Assembly (NCBI GenBank): GCA_964464145.1
Contig: CAYXFB010000107.1
Location: 1 to 6,828, forward strand
Origin: UBA5399 sp964464145
GTDB lineage: Bacteria; Bacillota; Clostridia; Christensenellales; Christensenellaceae
Reading direction: 5' to 3'
Length of the DNA: 6,828 nt
The notes beneath the pieces were generated by a model, which ran no database searches, had not been told where the DNA came from, and saw only the letters and a list, made by a program, of their open reading frames with translations. The translations under genes and the position numbers were made by a program. Position 1 is the first letter of the stretch, and each line of letters begins with the position of its first letter. Of the stretch, positions 6,201-6,828 are shown one piece after another.

Positions 6201-6224
6201 ATTTTTTACGCTTGCCGCGGGGGC

Positions 6225-6254
6225 TTTTTTCCCGCGCATTGCGCGGGGAAAAAA
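6225..6254. repeat. GC-rich hairpin framed by T6 and A6
   Basis: CCCGCGC (6231-6237) and GCGCGGG (6241-6247) form a perfect 7-bp stem around a 3-base loop. Six T before and six A after extend the stem past one bulged G. The T run precedes the stem on either strand, so it is not a standard terminator in either direction. Confidence 0.6.
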
Positions 6255-6441
6255 TGAGAAGTACATCCGGCGTGTGCTTGGGAGGTTCGTTTTGGGTTTG
6301 ATGTTGGCTTTGGTTTGAGGTTTGTTTTTTTTGTTGGGGTTGGGTTGGTCGTTTTGGCGGTGTGCGTAATGGGTTTGTTTTGGGTTCGAGGTGTTGGAGG
6401 TTTGAGCGTGTTTGTTGTTTGAGTTTGTACGCTCCGGAACA

Positions 6442-6459
6442 CGGGGGCATTTTCCGGAC
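6442..6459 (+). repeat. Left arm of an inverted repeat pair
   Basis: CGGGGGCATTTTCCGGAC matches the reverse complement of 6567-6585 apart from one inserted base. About 107 bp lie between the arms, including a diverged copy of the intergenic repeat. GTACGC/GCGTAC words lie outside both arms (6428-6433 and 6603-6608), at different distances. Confidence 0.65.
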
Positions 6460-6488
6460 GCGCGTCGCCTTTTGAGATGATTTTGGGA

Positions 6489-6566
6489 TAGAGCGCCGCT
6501 CACGCTCCGCGCGCGGTCATCTTTTGATGTAAGCTCGGGGATAGTGGAGGTGCGCGCTGCGCTAAG
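6489..6566 (+). repeat. Diverged direct copy of the repeat head
   Basis: It follows the block order of copy 1: TAGAGCGCCGCTC, then GCTCCGC, GATGTAAGC, GATAGT and GCTGCGCTAAG. Copy 1 has TAGAGCAGCGCCGCTC (2-17), GATGTAAGC (40-48), TATAGT (55-60) and GCTGCGCTAAAG (62-73). Insertions separate the blocks, and the TTTCCTTACGAAAC core is missing after the shared GCTAAG. Confidence 0.6.
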
Positions 6567-6585
6567 GTCCGGAGAAATGCCCCCG
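6567..6585 (-). repeat. Right arm of an inverted repeat pair
   Basis: GTCCGGAGAAATGCCCCCG is the partner of 6442-6459 and could close a large stem in a transcript from either strand. The arms resemble mobile-element ends or a folded RNA base, but no transposase is present between them. Confidence 0.65.
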
Positions 6586-6706
6586 CGTCCCTCCGCTACT
6601 GTGCGTACGTTAGCCGGATGTGGGGGTTAGGGGGTAGTGGGAGGATAGCGGTGGGGTTGTGGTTAACTGTTCGTTTGGTTTGTGGGTAGCTTTTCGTTTG
6701 GTTGGT

Positions 6707-6828
6707 GCTCAAACAATAGCCAACCTCAAACCCTCCTACCCCCATACTCTGAGCGGGTGGGGAAGATGGGTTTCGTAAGGAAACTTTAGCGCAGCAACTA
6801 AAACAATGGCTTACCACAAACCGTCCCA
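6707..6828 (-). repeat. Inverted copy 3 of the intergenic repeat, running off the window
   Basis: The reverse complement aligns without gaps to 29-150, with 9 differences in 122 positions by hand count (about 93% identity). The 34-bp core at 6767-6800 is identical to that of copy 1. The copy is cut by the window end, so its head is unseen. Confidence 0.9.

Larger units (their letters stand above)
6095..6828. other. Gene-free, repeat-rich intergenic region
   Basis: No credible gene is found in these 734 bases. Open frames on the minus strand encode low-complexity Pro/Thr/Asn/Gln/Lys-rich strings that are by-products of the G/T bias of the plus strand, and they lack convincing ribosome binding sites. 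The region holds, in order, a degenerate inverted repeat copy (6149-6200), a GC-rich hairpin (6225-6254), a G/T-rich stretch (6280-6425), an inverted repeat pair with a diverged direct copy between its arms (6442-6585), a second G-rich stretch (6620-6705) and a well-conserved inverted copy (6707-6828). No tRNA or other standard RNA gene was recognised. Confidence 0.75.

Noticed and set aside
6022..6503. Minus-strand open frames rich in Pro, Thr, Asn, Gln and Lys
   Set aside because: Low-complexity products of the G/T-biased plus strand. Several frames overlap, with no ribosome binding site or domain pattern.

Overview
The window reads as a chromosomal locus from an anaerobic, Gram-positive-type bacterium, most likely Clostridia in the broad sense. 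Supporting signs are strong AGGAGG-like ribosome binding sites, consensus sigma-A promoters, a lipobox lipoprotein, a small surface protein with a degenerate sortase-type tail, very compact gene junctions and heavy use of ATA for isoleucine in moderately GC-rich DNA. The genus cannot be named from the sequence.

Layout. Bases 1-295 are gene-free and hold two tandem copies of a roughly 143-bp intergenic repeat. A near-perfect promoter carrying two palindromic operator-like boxes then drives a two-gene operon: a TetR-type regulator (359-991) and a radical SAM protein with a SPASM-like C-terminus (994-2070). That operon meets, stop codon against stop codon, a minus-strand pair encoding an ABC importer: a FecCD-type permease (2862-3893) and its ATPase (2071-2862), overlapping by one base. 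The matching lipoprotein substrate-binding protein (4111-5304) is transcribed divergently from the permease across a 217-bp control region with its own promoter and two palindromes, and ends in a strong terminator. A small secreted, membrane-tethered protein follows (5567-6094). The last 734 bases carry no gene and are packed with further copies of the intergenic repeat, an inverted repeat, a GC-rich hairpin and strongly G/T-biased DNA.

How it may work. The binding protein, permease and ATPase form a complete class III (iron-siderophore, heme or cobalamin type) importer. The radical SAM enzyme and its TetR regulator sit so tightly against it that a shared role, such as handling or modifying an imported iron compound or tetrapyrrole, is a reasonable hypothesis. 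The sequence does not identify the substrate. The operator pair is at the TetR promoter and was not found in the importer control region, so the two halves may answer to different signals.

The most unusual content is the repeat family: tandem at the left end, inverted at the right end, with two degenerate copies in the right intergenic region.
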